DNA of 22,545 nt from Flavobacteriales bacterium UBA5422 (GCA_002409405.1 DHNG01000024.1:1-22545); one strand, 5' to 3'. Shown: positions 1-8,409, numbered from the stretch's first letter. The notes: generated from the letters alone by a model not told the origin. A program made the numbers and translations.

Positions 1-55
1 TGGATTACTTATTTTATATATGTTTGGTACTCACATATATAAAATAAGTAATCCA
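1..55. repeat. Perfect 22-bp inverted repeat at the left window edge
   Basis: Bases 1-22 are the exact reverse complement of bases 34-55, with an 11-base spacer (23-33). The right arm is coding: it holds the last seven codons of the VanZ-like gene, whose TGA stop is at 31-33. The left arm lies just beyond the stop. On the minus strand this makes a long AU-rich hairpin after the stop codon, which could act as a transcription end or mRNA-stabilising stem, but no T-tract can be seen because the window ends. The arms could continue to the left of base 1, so a fold-back (palindromic) artefact is also possible. Confidence 0.85.
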
Positions 56-345
56 ATGATTGCTCCGCTTAAATTGGCAATCAAATCTTTCCAATCAACT
101 GTTCGACCTGGGACAAATCCCTGTAAATACTCCAAGACGCAACTGAACAGAAAAGAACATACCCCTGCAAATACCCATTTATTTTTGGGAAGAAGTAACC
201 CCAAATTTATTGTCAGTACGACATATGCAATTAAATGCCCGACTTTGTCATTGATCTTCATTTCAACACCTACTGAGGGAGACTTCAGACTCAAGTATAC
301 TATTCCGGAAACAACAAGAATCAAGCTTATTTTAATCCAATTCAT
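31..345 (-). CDS. VanZ-like family membrane protein
   Basis: A 104-residue, mostly hydrophobic protein with about four membrane segments (roughly residues 5-20, 34-52, 55-73 and 85-103). It carries the usual VanZ-like signature: 'NDKVGHLIAYVVL' near residues 32-44 and 'LEYLQGFVPGRTVDWKDLIAN' (residues about 71-91), with the family's GHLIAY and the R-xxDW-D/K-xxAN pattern. VanZ itself gives low-level teicoplanin resistance, but most VanZ-like proteins of this size have no known function and sit in the inner membrane. The start lies inside the end of the S9 peptidase gene (14-base overlap, same strand), so the two are probably co-transcribed with this gene second. Its last codons form one arm of the inverted repeat at 1-55. 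Family assignment is secure; function is unknown. Confidence 0.85.
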   Translation of the reverse strand: MNWIKISLILVVSGIVYLSLKSPSVGVEMKINDKVGHLIAYVVLTINLGLLLPKNKWVFAGVCSFLFSCVLEYLQGFVPGRTVDWKDLIANLSGAIIGLLILYM

Positions 346-3160
346 ACCGAAGTTCTTTCCCTTTTTTAACCGCTGGAATCCCTTCAGTTAACCAACGAGG
401 AGCAGGCTGGTCTTGTAAATAATGATCAAAAAACTGACGCATACGAATACTCAGGTCTCTACGATTAGCTATTTTCATTAAATTATGTCCGTCACCATTG
501 TAGTTAAGTAACCAGCAAGGTTTTCCCAAACGACGCATGCCGGTGAAAATTTCAATTCCCTGATACCATGGAACTGCCCCATCATCATCATTATGCATAA
601 TTAATAAAGGTGTCTGAACTTTTGGCAAATGAAATACAGGTGAATTCTCTACATATAATTCAGGAGCTTCCCAGATTGTTTTTCCTATACGACTTTGTGT
701 TTTTTCATATTGAAACTGGCGACTCATACCTGTCGACCATCGAATCCCTCCAAATGCAGAGAACATATTTCCAACAGGTGCACCTGCCATTGCTGCTTTA
801 TAACGATTTGTCATTGTAACCAACTGAGCAGTCTGATAACCTCCCCAACTTTGTCCTTGCAGTCCCATTCGTGTGGAATCAATGTTAGGATATTTTTTCA
901 AAAGCGCATCTGTTCCACTCATAATACAATCATAAGCGCTTTTTGCCGGAGTCCCTGGTTCATATCGAATATCCGGAATAAATACGATATAGCCAGCTGA
1001 AGCATATTCCGTAGGAAAAATAATTGAAGCCGTTGGACGAGGCGCATAATGGCTATGTAGATCATCTGAATACAATTCATAGTAATAAACCAATAATGGA
1101 TACGACTTATTTGCATCATAGTTCTCCGGTTTATAGACCAATCCTTCCAGATTCAACCCCTTGTATGTTTTCCATGAAATCAATTCTGCTGTCGCCCAGT
1201 TGTACTCTTGTTGCTGAGGGTTTGTTGTAGAAATCTGTTTCAATTGTTTTACATCATTTTTCCAATAGCCCAATTCAGGATATTCTGTTACTGTTTGTTT
1301 TCGGATGGAGTAAACAGGTACATTTTTTGCTTTTTTCAACGAGGTGATTTTTGCATCCCAATAATCTTGCTTTGTTAACACATCGTTTTCAAAAGTATAT
1401 AAATGTGAACCTTTTGTTTGTTTATCCAATCCTATGAGGTAGAAATTATTTAATTCAACAAAAGAAGAATCTCTGTTCCATTGTTGAGCACTGAATTCCA
1501 CATTGTTCTTTTTACCAATGTCTTGAGTAAGTGAAACCAGTTTTTTAGTTATGAAATCATACTTATAAAAATCGTTTTTCTCACTAAAGTAAATTTCTGT
1601 ACCGCCTTTATTCCAACCATAAATACCAATTGCAAATTCCTCCATTGGCATACCATTTTTATCACCGGCCCATACCCTATCTTTTTCTGTACATGTAAGA
1701 CACTCTTCTACACTTGTCAATAAATTCAATACATAATACTGTCCATTTTCATGATTGAAATAAACAAACTGATCACCTTTTCGAGATAATTCAACAGCGG
1801 TAGTTATTCCTTTTTTGACTAATTTTTTATCCCCTGTTTTTAAATGTATCAAGTAGTAGTCTTTCTTTCCGGAAACGTCCCACATGTATTCCAACTCATA
1901 AGGCCTTGAATTACTTGCTAAAGCAAATTCCCCTAGTTCAAAGAAATTAGGTTGAATGGACAACGTATCATCTTCTAATCCGATGACTTTAGCCTGATCA
2001 AAATCATATGCATACCAGTAAGCTTTGTTTGCATCGCGTTTTACGCTTGAAAGTTGTTGTGTCTGTAAAACAGGCTCATTGTATGTCCACAAATCCAACT
2101 TTGGTTTTTCACTTTCAATGAGCGTATCTTTTGGTTCCTGAACAGGGATTTCAAAAACACCAAAATACAATTGATTATTAATTTCAGAGAAACGAGGTTT
2201 GCTATTTTTGACAACTGTCCACTCTTTAGGTATGTTTGCTGATGTTGTATCAATCAAACAGGAGAGCTCTCCTTTTTTCAGATCATAATAAAACAGCTCA
2301 AATACTTTTATTTTCGCGGTATCCTGAGCTCCAAGAAATGCCAGTCGTTCTATCTTTTTATCAAAAACAAATCCTTCAGCTGCTGAGAATGTCTTCCCCA
2401 GTTCCCGGTGTTGAAATGATTTCAAATCAAGTAGATTAACCTTACAGGTATCATTGAGGTGTTGGACATAAACAAGTACTTCCCCTTTCTCAGAAAGTAC
2501 ATATTCCGTTACATCTTTAAACGCAATTTTATTTCCGTCACTTAAATTCCACAAACGTAACACCTTTCCATCTGATTTAGGGTCTTTCTTTTTTTGAGGT
2601 TCTTCTTTTTTCTTCTTGTCTGAATCATATAAAACGTCATCATCTGATTTCTTTTTTGGATCAATCGATTTTCCTTTTCCTGATTCTTTTATCGTATTTT
2701 CATTTTCCAGGTACAGCAACCAATTATGCTTCTCTCCTACCTGATGAGATTTAACATTAGCAATTTTTTCCGTTTTCCCGGTTCCAAATGAATATACTGC
2801 AAGCGAATCTTTTGGCCATTTCTTTTTGTCAACTTTTTCCAGTTCAACTTTTCTCAGCGTATCATACCCCGCTTCAATGACATAAATCAGAAATGATTCA
2901 TCCATCGAAAAACTTGCATTTTTTGCTCTGAGAATCGAATCTGATTTTTCCGTTTCTGTATTATACCAATACAGGTATGTATCCCCTTTGTGTGGTTGTA
3001 TTTCATATGTAAGGTATTTTCCACTTGGTGATACTTGCTCATTCTTCAATGTCTTCCACCCATCGAATGCATGATAATCAATGATCTTTTTTTGCCCGAA
3101 CGCGCCGATTGTTATAAAAAGAAAGAAGGCAGCTATAGAAAGGATTCTTAATTGTTTCAT
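332..3160 (-). CDS. Exported S9-family prolyl oligopeptidase-like serine peptidase
   Basis: A 942-residue protein when started at the ATG at 3160. An in-frame ATG six codons upstream (3178) is less likely, because starting at 3160 puts a typical signal peptide (MKQLRILSIAAFFLFITIGAFG, cut before or after Gln) at the very N-terminus. The N-terminal ~650 residues are a beta-rich, propeller-like region typical of S9 peptidases. The C-terminal alpha/beta-hydrolase domain has the nucleophile motif GQSWGG (Ser about 771), the acid in HNDDDGAVP (Asp about 860) and the histidine in GDGHNL (His about 892), so the triad looks intact. A Lys/Asp-rich, probably disordered insert lies at about residues 157-195. 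Such enzymes cut short proline-containing or other peptides in the periplasm or at the surface; the substrate here is unknown. It is the first gene of a minus-strand unit with the VanZ-like gene and is divergent from arsR. Confidence 0.9.
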   Translation of the reverse strand: MKQLRILSIAAFFLFITIGAFGQKKIIDYHAFDGWKTLKNEQVSPSGKYLTYEIQPHKGDTYLYWYNTETEKSDSILRAKNASFSMDESFLIYVIEAGYDTLRKVELEKVDKKKWPKDSLAVYSFGTGKTEKIANVKSHQVGEKHNWLLYLENENTIKESGKGKSIDPKKKSDDDVLYDSDKKKKEEPQKKKDPKSDGKVLRLWNLSDGNKIAFKDVTEYVLSEKGEVLVYVQHLNDTCKVNLLDLKSFQHRELGKTFSAAEGFVFDKKIERLAFLGAQDTAKIKVFELFYYDLKKGELSCLIDTTSANIPKEWTVVKNSKPRFSEINNQLYFGVFEIPVQEPKDTLIESEKPKLDLWTYNEPVLQTQQLSSVKRDANKAYWYAYDFDQAKVIGLEDDTLSIQPNFFELGEFALASNSRPYELEYMWDVSGKKDYYLIHLKTGDKKLVKKGITTAVELSRKGDQFVYFNHENGQYYVLNLLTSVEECLTCTEKDRVWAGDKNGMPMEEFAIGIYGWNKGGTEIYFSEKNDFYKYDFITKKLVSLTQDIGKKNNVEFSAQQWNRDSSFVELNNFYLIGLDKQTKGSHLYTFENDVLTKQDYWDAKITSLKKAKNVPVYSIRKQTVTEYPELGYWKNDVKQLKQISTTNPQQQEYNWATAELISWKTYKGLNLEGLVYKPENYDANKSYPLLVYYYELYSDDLHSHYAPRPTASIIFPTEYASAGYIVFIPDIRYEPGTPAKSAYDCIMSGTDALLKKYPNIDSTRMGLQGQSWGGYQTAQLVTMTNRYKAAMAGAPVGNMFSAFGGIRWSTGMSRQFQYEKTQSRIGKTIWEAPELYVENSPVFHLPKVQTPLLIMHNDDDGAVPWYQGIEIFTGMRRLGKPCWLLNYNGDGHNLMKIANRRDLSIRMRQFFDHYLQDQPAPRWLTEGIPAVKKGKELRYELD

Positions 3161-3246
3161 ATTATTAATAAATGTCATCTTAAACTTGTTAAAGATATCT
3201 TGAAGAGGGTAAAAATAATAAATATGAAAGGAATATCAATTTTGCC

Positions 3247-3266
3247 TTATCGCAATATTACAATAT
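3247..3266. promoter_or_regulatory. Candidate ArsR operator (imperfect palindrome)
   Basis: The core TATCGCAATATTACAATA (3248-3265) is an imperfect inverted repeat: 7 of 9 positions match when the right half is reverse-complemented. It lies in the divergent region between the S9 peptidase and arsR. ArsR-family proteins bind such AT-rich palindromes, often in their own promoter. A second copy, 18 of 20 bases identical in reverse complement, lies at 6509-6528 just after alaS. That it binds this ArsR is inference. Confidence 0.45.
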
Positions 3267-3297
3267 GAAGATAAAGTGCAATACCTTAGTCATTTAA

Positions 3298-3329
3298 TTT
3301 GTTTAATTCAGAATTATTCCCTACATTCA
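3298..3329 (+). promoter_or_regulatory. Candidate arsR promoter
   Basis: TTTG (3298-3301), a 20-base spacer and TACATTCA (3322-3329) match the Bacteroidota -33/-7 pattern TTTG / TAnnTTTG in four of the six fixed -7 positions. It would start transcription about 30 bases before the arsR ATG. The candidate palindrome ends about 30 bases upstream of the -33 box. Confidence 0.35.
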
Positions 3330-3368
3330 TATAGAAATTAAAACCTATCTTTTAAATTCCTTTTTATT

Positions 3369-3785
3369 ATGGGAGCAACAAAATATGAAATATACCCCTC
3401 TGAGGTAGTTGAATTTACTGAGTTATTAAAAGCCGTTGCACATCCCGCAAGGATGCAAGCTGTTTTACTCATCGCAGAGAACACGGACGAGGACATCACA
3501 ACAAAAGAGTTACAAACAGAAATAAAGCTTTCACAAGCAACATTATCTCAACATTTGAAAGTATTGACTCATTCAGGAGTACTCAAAACAAAAGTTGTAA
3601 AGAAAAACAACAAATGTTTTCTCAGTTATAGGATTGAAAGAGAAGTCCTTGTAATGATTACACAGATTATCGGGAAGATTTTAAAAAATACAGACCTTAA
3701 ATCAGATAGCAATTATACCGTTATCGAAAAGTTCCATTCCAGATTTCAAGCTTGCACAAATTGGCAGTCATATTTCAAAACATAG
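3369..3785 (+). CDS. ArsR/SmtB-family winged-helix transcriptional regulator
   Basis: A 138-residue protein with the ArsR-type winged helix. 'LLKAVAHPARMQAVLLIAE' (residues about 19-37) is the opening helix pair and matches the usual 'LKALSHPxRLxIL'. The recognition helix is 'LSQATLSQHLKVLTHSGVL' (about 54-72) and the wing is at about 74-89. The metal-binding ELCVCDL motif of ArsR/SmtB is absent: the equivalent stretch reads KELQTEIKL. The only cysteines are at about 83 (wing) and 129 (C-terminal tail), so the inducer is not evident. It is usually a dimeric repressor released by a ligand. The gene is divergent from the S9 peptidase and 103 bases upstream of alaS on the same strand. A candidate operator lies upstream at 3247-3266. 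Family secure, target and signal unknown. Confidence 0.9.
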   Translation: MGATKYEIYPSEVVEFTELLKAVAHPARMQAVLLIAENTDEDITTKELQTEIKLSQATLSQHLKVLTHSGVLKTKVVKKNNKCFLSYRIEREVLVMITQIIGKILKNTDLKSDSNYTVIEKFHSRFQACTNWQSYFKT

Positions 3786-3797
3786 GCGTATTTCCTC

Positions 3798-3829
3798 TTT
3801 GCATGTAAATATTCACTCTTTTATATACG
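3798..3829 (+). promoter_or_regulatory. Weak candidate alaS promoter
   Basis: TTTG (3798-3801), a 20-base spacer and TATATACG (3822-3829) resemble the Bacteroidota promoter, but only four of the six fixed -7 positions match. It would give alaS its own start about 55 bases before the ATG. The alternative is read-through from arsR. Confidence 0.25.
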
Positions 3830-3888
3830 AAAATCTTCAAATAATCAACTAAATTTGCGGACTCAAATTCTATGTTAAACATTACTTT

Positions 3889-6501
3889 ATGACAGTTTCG
3901 GAAATCCGTTCGCAGTTTTTAAGTTTTTTTGAATCAAAAGGGCATAAAATTGTTCCTTCAGCACCAATGGTTGTGAAAAATGACCCGACATTGATGTTTA
4001 CCAATGCAGGAATGAATCAATTCAAGGATTTTATTCTCGGAAATGCTGTTCCGGACAACCGGAGGATAGTTAATTCTCAAAAATGCTTGCGTGTTTCAGG
4101 AAAACATAATGACCTGGAAGAGGTAGGTGTAGATACCTATCACCACACCATGTTTGAAATGTTGGGAAATTGGTCATTTGGTGATTATTTCAAAGAAGAA
4201 GCAATTAGTTGGGCGTGGGAATTACTGACAGAAGTATACAAAATACCTGTTGATCGTTTATATGTAACCGTATTTCAAGGGGACGAAGCTGACGGGGTGC
4301 CTGTAGATGCAGAAAGTATAGAAATCTGGAAGAAACATATTGCTGCTGACCGTATCATCCCTGCTTCTAAAAAAGATAATTTTTGGGAAATGGGTGACAC
4401 CGGACCATGTGGACCTTGTACTGAAATACATGTAGATTTACGTTCCGATTCCGACCGAAACAAAATCGACGGTAAAACATTGGTGAATGCAGATCATCCG
4501 CAAGTTATCGAAATCTGGAACAACGTATTCATGGAATTTAACCGAATGGCAAACGGATCATTGGTTCCACTTCCTGAAAAACATGTAGATACAGGGATGG
4601 GATTAGAGCGTTTGGCTGTTGCCTTACAAGGGAAAACATCTAATTATGATATTGATTTGTTTCAATCATTGATTCAAAAAATGGAAACAATTTCAGGTGT
4701 GAAATACGGCGTAAGTGAATCAACAGATATTGCACTGAGGGTTATAGCTGATCACGTACGTGCTATTGCATTTTCAATTACTGACGGACAATTACCTTCC
4801 AACACAGGTGCAGGATATGTTATCCGTAGAATTTTACGAAGAGCTGTCCGATACGGCTACCAAACATTGAATTTGAAAGAACCGTTTCTGTGTGAGTTGT
4901 CAACTAAACTGGCAGAGGTTATGGGAACTGCATTCCCGGAATTAAGAGCACAGCAAGAACTGGTCTACAAAGTCATTAGAGAAGAAGAACTCAGTTTTTT
5001 CCGAACGTTGGAACAAGGTATCAAAAGAATAGAAACGTTAATGCAGTCTGTAAAATCGAAAGGAGAGGCTGTTATTTCCGGATCAGATGTATTTGAATTA
5101 TATGATACGTATGGTTTTCCCTTGGATTTAACCTCCTTGATTGCCAGAGAAAATGGACTTTCATTGGACGAAAAAGCGTTTGATTCAGAATTGAACAAAC
5201 AAAAAGATCGCTCGAGAGCAGCAACGGCTTTAGAGGTAGACGACTGGGTGATTTTAAGAGATGATACTGTTGAGGAATTTATTGGTTACGACCATCTGGT
5301 TACAACAGTACAACTTGTAAAATACCGTAAAGTAACACAAAAGCAAAAAGAATTCTACCAACTGGTATTTAATCTGACACCATTCTATCCGGAAGGAGGT
5401 GGTCAGGTTGGAGACAAAGGATATATTGAAGCAAACGGAAATAAAACCTTTATTTTTGATACAAAGAAGGAAAATAACCTGATTGTACATTTAGCAGAAA
5501 AATTACCGGAAAATGTTGGAGTAACTTTTCAGGCTGTTGTTGATGTAAAACGACGTTTTTTATCTATGTGTCATCACTCAGCAACACACTTATTACACCA
5601 TGCTCTCAGAACCGTTTTAGGAACACACGTTGAACAAAAAGGATCATTAGTAAGTCCGGATTATCTACGTTTTGACTTTTCTCATTTTTCAAAAGTGACT
5701 GATGAACAACTCAAGGAAGTAGAAGAGTTAGTTGTATTGGAAATACGCAGAAACATTGAATTGGAAGAATTCCGAAATACACCAATGGAAGTCGCAAAAG
5801 ACATGGGTGCAATGGCATTGTTTGGTGAAAAGTATGGAGATACAGTTCGGGTAATTAAGTTTGGAGATTCTGTCGAACTGTGTGGAGGTACACACGTAAC
5901 ATCCACTGGACAGATTGGATTGTTTAAAATAACAACTGAAACAGCAGTTGCTGCAGGTATCCGAAGAATTGAAGCAATTACTTCCGTTGTAGCAGAGGAT
6001 TTTTACAAAGAACGTTCCGGAACATTAGGACAGGTTGCAACCGTGCTGAAAAACCCGAAAGATGTTGTTAAAGCTGTTGCTGATTTGCAAGCAAAGAATT
6101 ATGAATTGCAAAAAGAAATCGAACGTTTACAAAAAGAACGTGCTGTTATTATAAAACAAGAATTGAAATCAAAAGTTGTGGAATTAAATGGCACACACTT
6201 TCTTGGAGAAATTGTAATGATGGATGCTGGTTCAGTAAAAGATATTTTGTTCCAGTTAAAAGGAGAATATCCGAGTTTCCTGGGAGTTATCGGAGGACAT
6301 CAGGATGACAAGTGTTCACTAAGTATTATTTTGACTGATGATTTGATTCAAAACAAGGGGCTAAATGCTGGTAATTTGATTAAAGAGACAGCCTCGTTGA
6401 TTCAGGGAGGAGGAGGAGGACAATCGTTCTTTGCCACAGCCGGAGGAAAAAATACAGCTGGATTGAACCCGGCAATAGAATTGATTAAAGGAAAATTGTG
6501 A
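3889..6501 (+). CDS. alaS: Alanine--tRNA ligase
   Basis: An 870-residue class II aminoacyl-tRNA synthetase that charges tRNA-Ala in the cytoplasm; the length is normal for bacterial AlaRS. The N-terminal catalytic core opens with 'RSQFLSFFESKGHKIVPSAP' and contains motif 2 in 'YHHTMFEMLGNWSFGDYF' and motif 3 in 'DTGMGLERLA'. The editing domain has the zinc-binding HxxxH (His563 and His567, in CHHSATHLL) and the distal CGGTH motif (Cys665, His669), so deacylation of mischarged Ser/Gly-tRNA should be intact. The C-terminal C-Ala region ends in the glycine-rich 'GGGGGQSFFATAGGK' block. The ATG at 3889 gives the conserved N-terminus; the upstream ATG at 3872 is out of frame. The gene is followed by a palindrome (6509-6528) and a strong hairpin terminator. 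Identification is secure. Confidence 0.98.
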   Translation: MTVSEIRSQFLSFFESKGHKIVPSAPMVVKNDPTLMFTNAGMNQFKDFILGNAVPDNRRIVNSQKCLRVSGKHNDLEEVGVDTYHHTMFEMLGNWSFGDYFKEEAISWAWELLTEVYKIPVDRLYVTVFQGDEADGVPVDAESIEIWKKHIAADRIIPASKKDNFWEMGDTGPCGPCTEIHVDLRSDSDRNKIDGKTLVNADHPQVIEIWNNVFMEFNRMANGSLVPLPEKHVDTGMGLERLAVALQGKTSNYDIDLFQSLIQKMETISGVKYGVSESTDIALRVIADHVRAIAFSITDGQLPSNTGAGYVIRRILRRAVRYGYQTLNLKEPFLCELSTKLAEVMGTAFPELRAQQELVYKVIREEELSFFRTLEQGIKRIETLMQSVKSKGEAVISGSDVFELYDTYGFPLDLTSLIARENGLSLDEKAFDSELNKQKDRSRAATALEVDDWVILRDDTVEEFIGYDHLVTTVQLVKYRKVTQKQKEFYQLVFNLTPFYPEGGGQVGDKGYIEANGNKTFIFDTKKENNLIVHLAEKLPENVGVTFQAVVDVKRRFLSMCHHSATHLLHHALRTVLGTHVEQKGSLVSPDYLRFDFSHFSKVTDEQLKEVEELVVLEIRRNIELEEFRNTPMEVAKDMGAMALFGEKYGDTVRVIKFGDSVELCGGTHVTSTGQIGLFKITTETAVAAGIRRIEAITSVVAEDFYKERSGTLGQVATVLKNPKDVVKAVADLQAKNYELQKEIERLQKERAVIIKQELKSKVVELNGTHFLGEIVMMDAGSVKDILFQLKGEYPSFLGVIGGHQDDKCSLSIILTDDLIQNKGLNAGNLIKETASLIQGGGGGQSFFATAGGKNTAGLNPAIELIKGKL

Positions 6502-6508
6502 TCTGATG

Positions 6509-6528
6509 ATATCGTAATATTGCGATAT
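6509..6528. promoter_or_regulatory. Second copy of the arsR-type palindrome, after alaS
   Basis: The core TATCGTAATATTGCGATA (6510-6527) matches its own reverse complement in 8 of 9 half-site positions. The full 20 bases match the arsR-upstream site (3247-3266) in 18 of 20 positions when reverse-complemented. It starts 8 bases after the alaS stop and precedes the terminator, so no gene start follows it on the plus strand. It could be an orphan operator, a decoy site or a remnant of a lost gene. Confidence 0.4.
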
Positions 6529-6560
6529 GGTAATAATAATATAAATTAAAATAACTCATT

Positions 6561-6602
6561 AACTATCCCGGTAAATATGTATTTACCGGGATAGTTGTTT
6601 TT
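6561..6602 (+). terminator. Rho-independent terminator of alaS
   Basis: A perfect 17-bp stem (6561-6577 with 6580-6596), centred on a CCCGG/CCGGG core with almost no loop, is followed by GTTTTT on the plus strand. No T-run follows on the minus strand, so it serves alaS. Confidence 0.85.
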
Positions 6603-6634
6603 ATCCGGCATTTATCATCCCTAAGGCATCTAAT

Positions 6635-6671
6635 AAAAAAAGAGTCGGATGAATACTCTTCCGACTCTTTT
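6635..6671 (-). terminator. Terminator of the ferredoxin-NADP+ reductase gene
   Basis: An 11-bp stem AAAAGAGTCGG / CCGACTCTTTT (6638-6648 with 6661-6671) and 12-base loop has a run of A at 6635-6641, which is a T-run on the minus strand. It lies 25 bases past the reductase stop. Four T on the plus strand make it partly bidirectional. Confidence 0.8.
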
Positions 6672-6695
6672 GACAATCATTGCAGAAAGAATTTT

Positions 6696-7706
6696 TTAAA
6701 ACCCCTGCACTCCATTTACAGTTGTATATTTCAAAATATTTTTCTTATCCGGGTGGATCCGTGCAAAAGCAGATTGAACTGCAAGCGTACCTTCATGGAA
6801 TCCACATAAAATTAATTTTAACTTATTCTCATAGGTATTAATATCTCCGATTGCATACATTCCGGGAATATTGGTCGAATAATCTAATGTATTTACTTTA
6901 ATTGCCCCTTTCTCGATTTCCAATCCCCAGTCGGCAATTGGACCCAATGCAGGTTTTAATCCAAACAGTGGGATAAAATGGTCTGTTTCTTTAGTATACT
7001 CCCCTTCCGAATTATGCTTGATTGTAACACTCTCGAGCTTTCCTGAACCATTCAATCCAACGACTTCTGCTTCTGTAACCAATTTGATCTTCCCAGCCTC
7101 TGCCAGATCGATCACTTTTTGAACAGAATCCAGGTGCCCCCGGAAAGAAGCAGAGCGGTGGACTAATGTTACTTCGCTCGCAATGTTTTTCTCGGTCAGA
7201 AAAATTGACCAGTCGAGGGCAGAATCTCCCCCTCCGGCAATTACACAGCGTTTTCCTCTGTAAAATTCAGGATCTTTGATAATGTATTCAACCCCTTTAT
7301 CTTCAAAATCTTCAATCGTGTCAATCGGTGGTTTTCGCGGTTCGAATACCCCTAGCCCACCGGCAATCATCACAACGGGAGCAATGTGTTTCGTGCCCTT
7401 AACTGTTGTGACAATAAATTTATCATCCGCTGTTTTATCAATTGATACGGCAGCCTCTCCCAAAGTAAATCCTGGTTTAAAAGGTGCTGCCTGCTCCATT
7501 AGGTTATCAATCAGGTCCCCTGCCAGCACAGAAGGGAATCCCGGAATATCATATATTGGTTTTTTTGGATAAATTTCTGAACATTGACCTCCGGGTTGTG
7601 GAAGAGAATCAATCAAATGGCATCTTAGCTTTAGTAACCCCGCTTCAAAAACTGTGAACAGCCCTACCGGACCTGCTCCAATTATTAATATATCTGTTTC
7701 GATCAT
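6696..7706 (-). CDS. Ferredoxin/flavodoxin--NADP+ reductase, thioredoxin-reductase-like
   Basis: A 336-residue FAD- and NAD(P)-binding oxidoreductase. The FAD-binding glycine motif GAGPVG is at residues 10-15, the NADPH-binding GGGDSA near 156-161, a VHR...R phosphate-binding segment near 179-186, and the second FAD motif in 'GMYAIGDI' near 287-294. The CxxC redox pair of true thioredoxin reductases is missing from between the two glycine motifs, and the protein ends in TVNGVQGF, the C-terminal extension typical of type 2 (YumC-like) ferredoxin-NADP+ reductases. It would pass electrons between NADPH and ferredoxin or flavodoxin in the cytoplasm. It is a single-gene unit convergent with alaS, with its own terminator at 6635-6671. 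No clear promoter was found upstream. Reliable as a family; the electron partner is inferred. Confidence 0.88.
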   Translation of the reverse strand: MIETDILIIGAGPVGLFTVFEAGLLKLRCHLIDSLPQPGGQCSEIYPKKPIYDIPGFPSVLAGDLIDNLMEQAAPFKPGFTLGEAAVSIDKTADDKFIVTTVKGTKHIAPVVMIAGGLGVFEPRKPPIDTIEDFEDKGVEYIIKDPEFYRGKRCVIAGGGDSALDWSIFLTEKNIASEVTLVHRSASFRGHLDSVQKVIDLAEAGKIKLVTEAEVVGLNGSGKLESVTIKHNSEGEYTKETDHFIPLFGLKPALGPIADWGLEIEKGAIKVNTLDYSTNIPGMYAIGDINTYENKLKLILCGFHEGTLAVQSAFARIHPDKKNILKYTTVNGVQGF

Positions 7707-7918
7707 TTCGATGATGTATTTTAAATTTCGGGTGTAAATTTAAGCAAAAGAATGGTTGTATCCGTCTTACTTTGATACCTAAAAAACGGTAATTTCAGTA
7801 TACGGACATGGATAATCTATGGATAAATCAGGATAATAGCTGTGGAAGTAATCACGAAAAGGTACCAATCAATTCTCCCTTACTTTAAACACTTTTTAAC
7901 CATTTTATTTTCAAATAA

Positions 7919-7951
7919 TTTGTTTTGTACCTGCTTTATTCCATACTTTTG
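7919..7951 (+). promoter_or_regulatory. Bacteroidota-type promoter of the small lipoprotein gene
   Basis: TTTG (7919-7922), a 21-base spacer and a perfect TAnnTTTG box, TACTTTTG (7944-7951), lie 26 bases before the ATG. The expected leader is about 20 bases long and A-rich, without a Shine-Dalgarno sequence. The rest of the 271-base gap from 7707 shows no other structure. Confidence 0.65.
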
Positions 7952-7977
7952 TTAAATAACCAACAAAAAAGAAAAAG

Positions 7978-8409
7978 ATGAGGATCGTAAAGAAAGTATT
8001 GTTGTTTACAGTCATCATGGGATTGATGGGGCTAACAGCATGTAAAAAGAATAAAAAACAACAAAAAGACATTGAAAAAAGCATCCAGGAAGGAAATTGG
8101 AAAGTGACAAAGTTTGTTGATTCAGGAGAAGACGAAACATACCACTTTACTAGTTATACATTTACATTTGATAACTCGGGAACGATCACAGCAACCAACG
8201 GATCTTTTTCCAATAATGGCACATGGAGTATTAAAGCAGATGATAGTGATGACGATCTGGATTTTAACCTCTTTTTCAGTAATGTCAGTAACAATTTTGA
8301 TGAGCTGAATGATGATTGGGACATTCTTTCCAATTCAAAGACAAAAATTGAATTAATCGATCGGGACGATGATGGTAATCACGATTATCTGACATTTGAA
8401 AAGAATTAA
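7978..8409 (+). CDS. Small lipocalin-like lipoprotein, function unknown
   Basis: A 143-residue protein with a signal peptide ending in the lipobox LTAC (lipidated Cys22). The mature part starts with a Lys-rich stretch (KKNKKQQK), then 'EGNWKVTKFVDSGE' and alternating strands with 'YTFTFDNSGTITATNGSFSNNGTW'. That W-K-V...F...G.....G.W arrangement is seen in Bacteroidota lipocalin-like lipoproteins, small beta-barrels of unknown ligand. The C-terminal half is rich in Asp (DDSDDDLDF, DRDDDGNHD), with a possible calcium-binding look. There is no acidic surface-export signal directly after the Cys, so a periplasm-facing location is the weaker guess. It is a single-gene unit with its own promoter (7919-7951) and terminator (8437-8467). 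The lipoprotein call is secure; the fold is a guess. Confidence 0.75.
   Translation: MRIVKKVLLFTVIMGLMGLTACKKNKKQQKDIEKSIQEGNWKVTKFVDSGEDETYHFTSYTFTFDNSGTITATNGSFSNNGTWSIKADDSDDDLDFNLFFSNVSNNFDELNDDWDILSNSKTKIELIDRDDDGNHDYLTFEKN

Noticed and set aside
20..391. 123-codon plus-strand frame over the VanZ-like gene
   Set aside because: It runs antisense across the VanZ-like gene and the end of the peptidase gene, has no family pattern, and both minus-strand proteins are clearly conserved in type.
2575..2690. Lys/Asp-rich insert in the S9 peptidase as a possible nucleic-acid-binding or fusion segment
   Set aside because: Low-complexity charged linkers are frequent in exported Bacteroidota peptidases; nothing suggests a separate domain.
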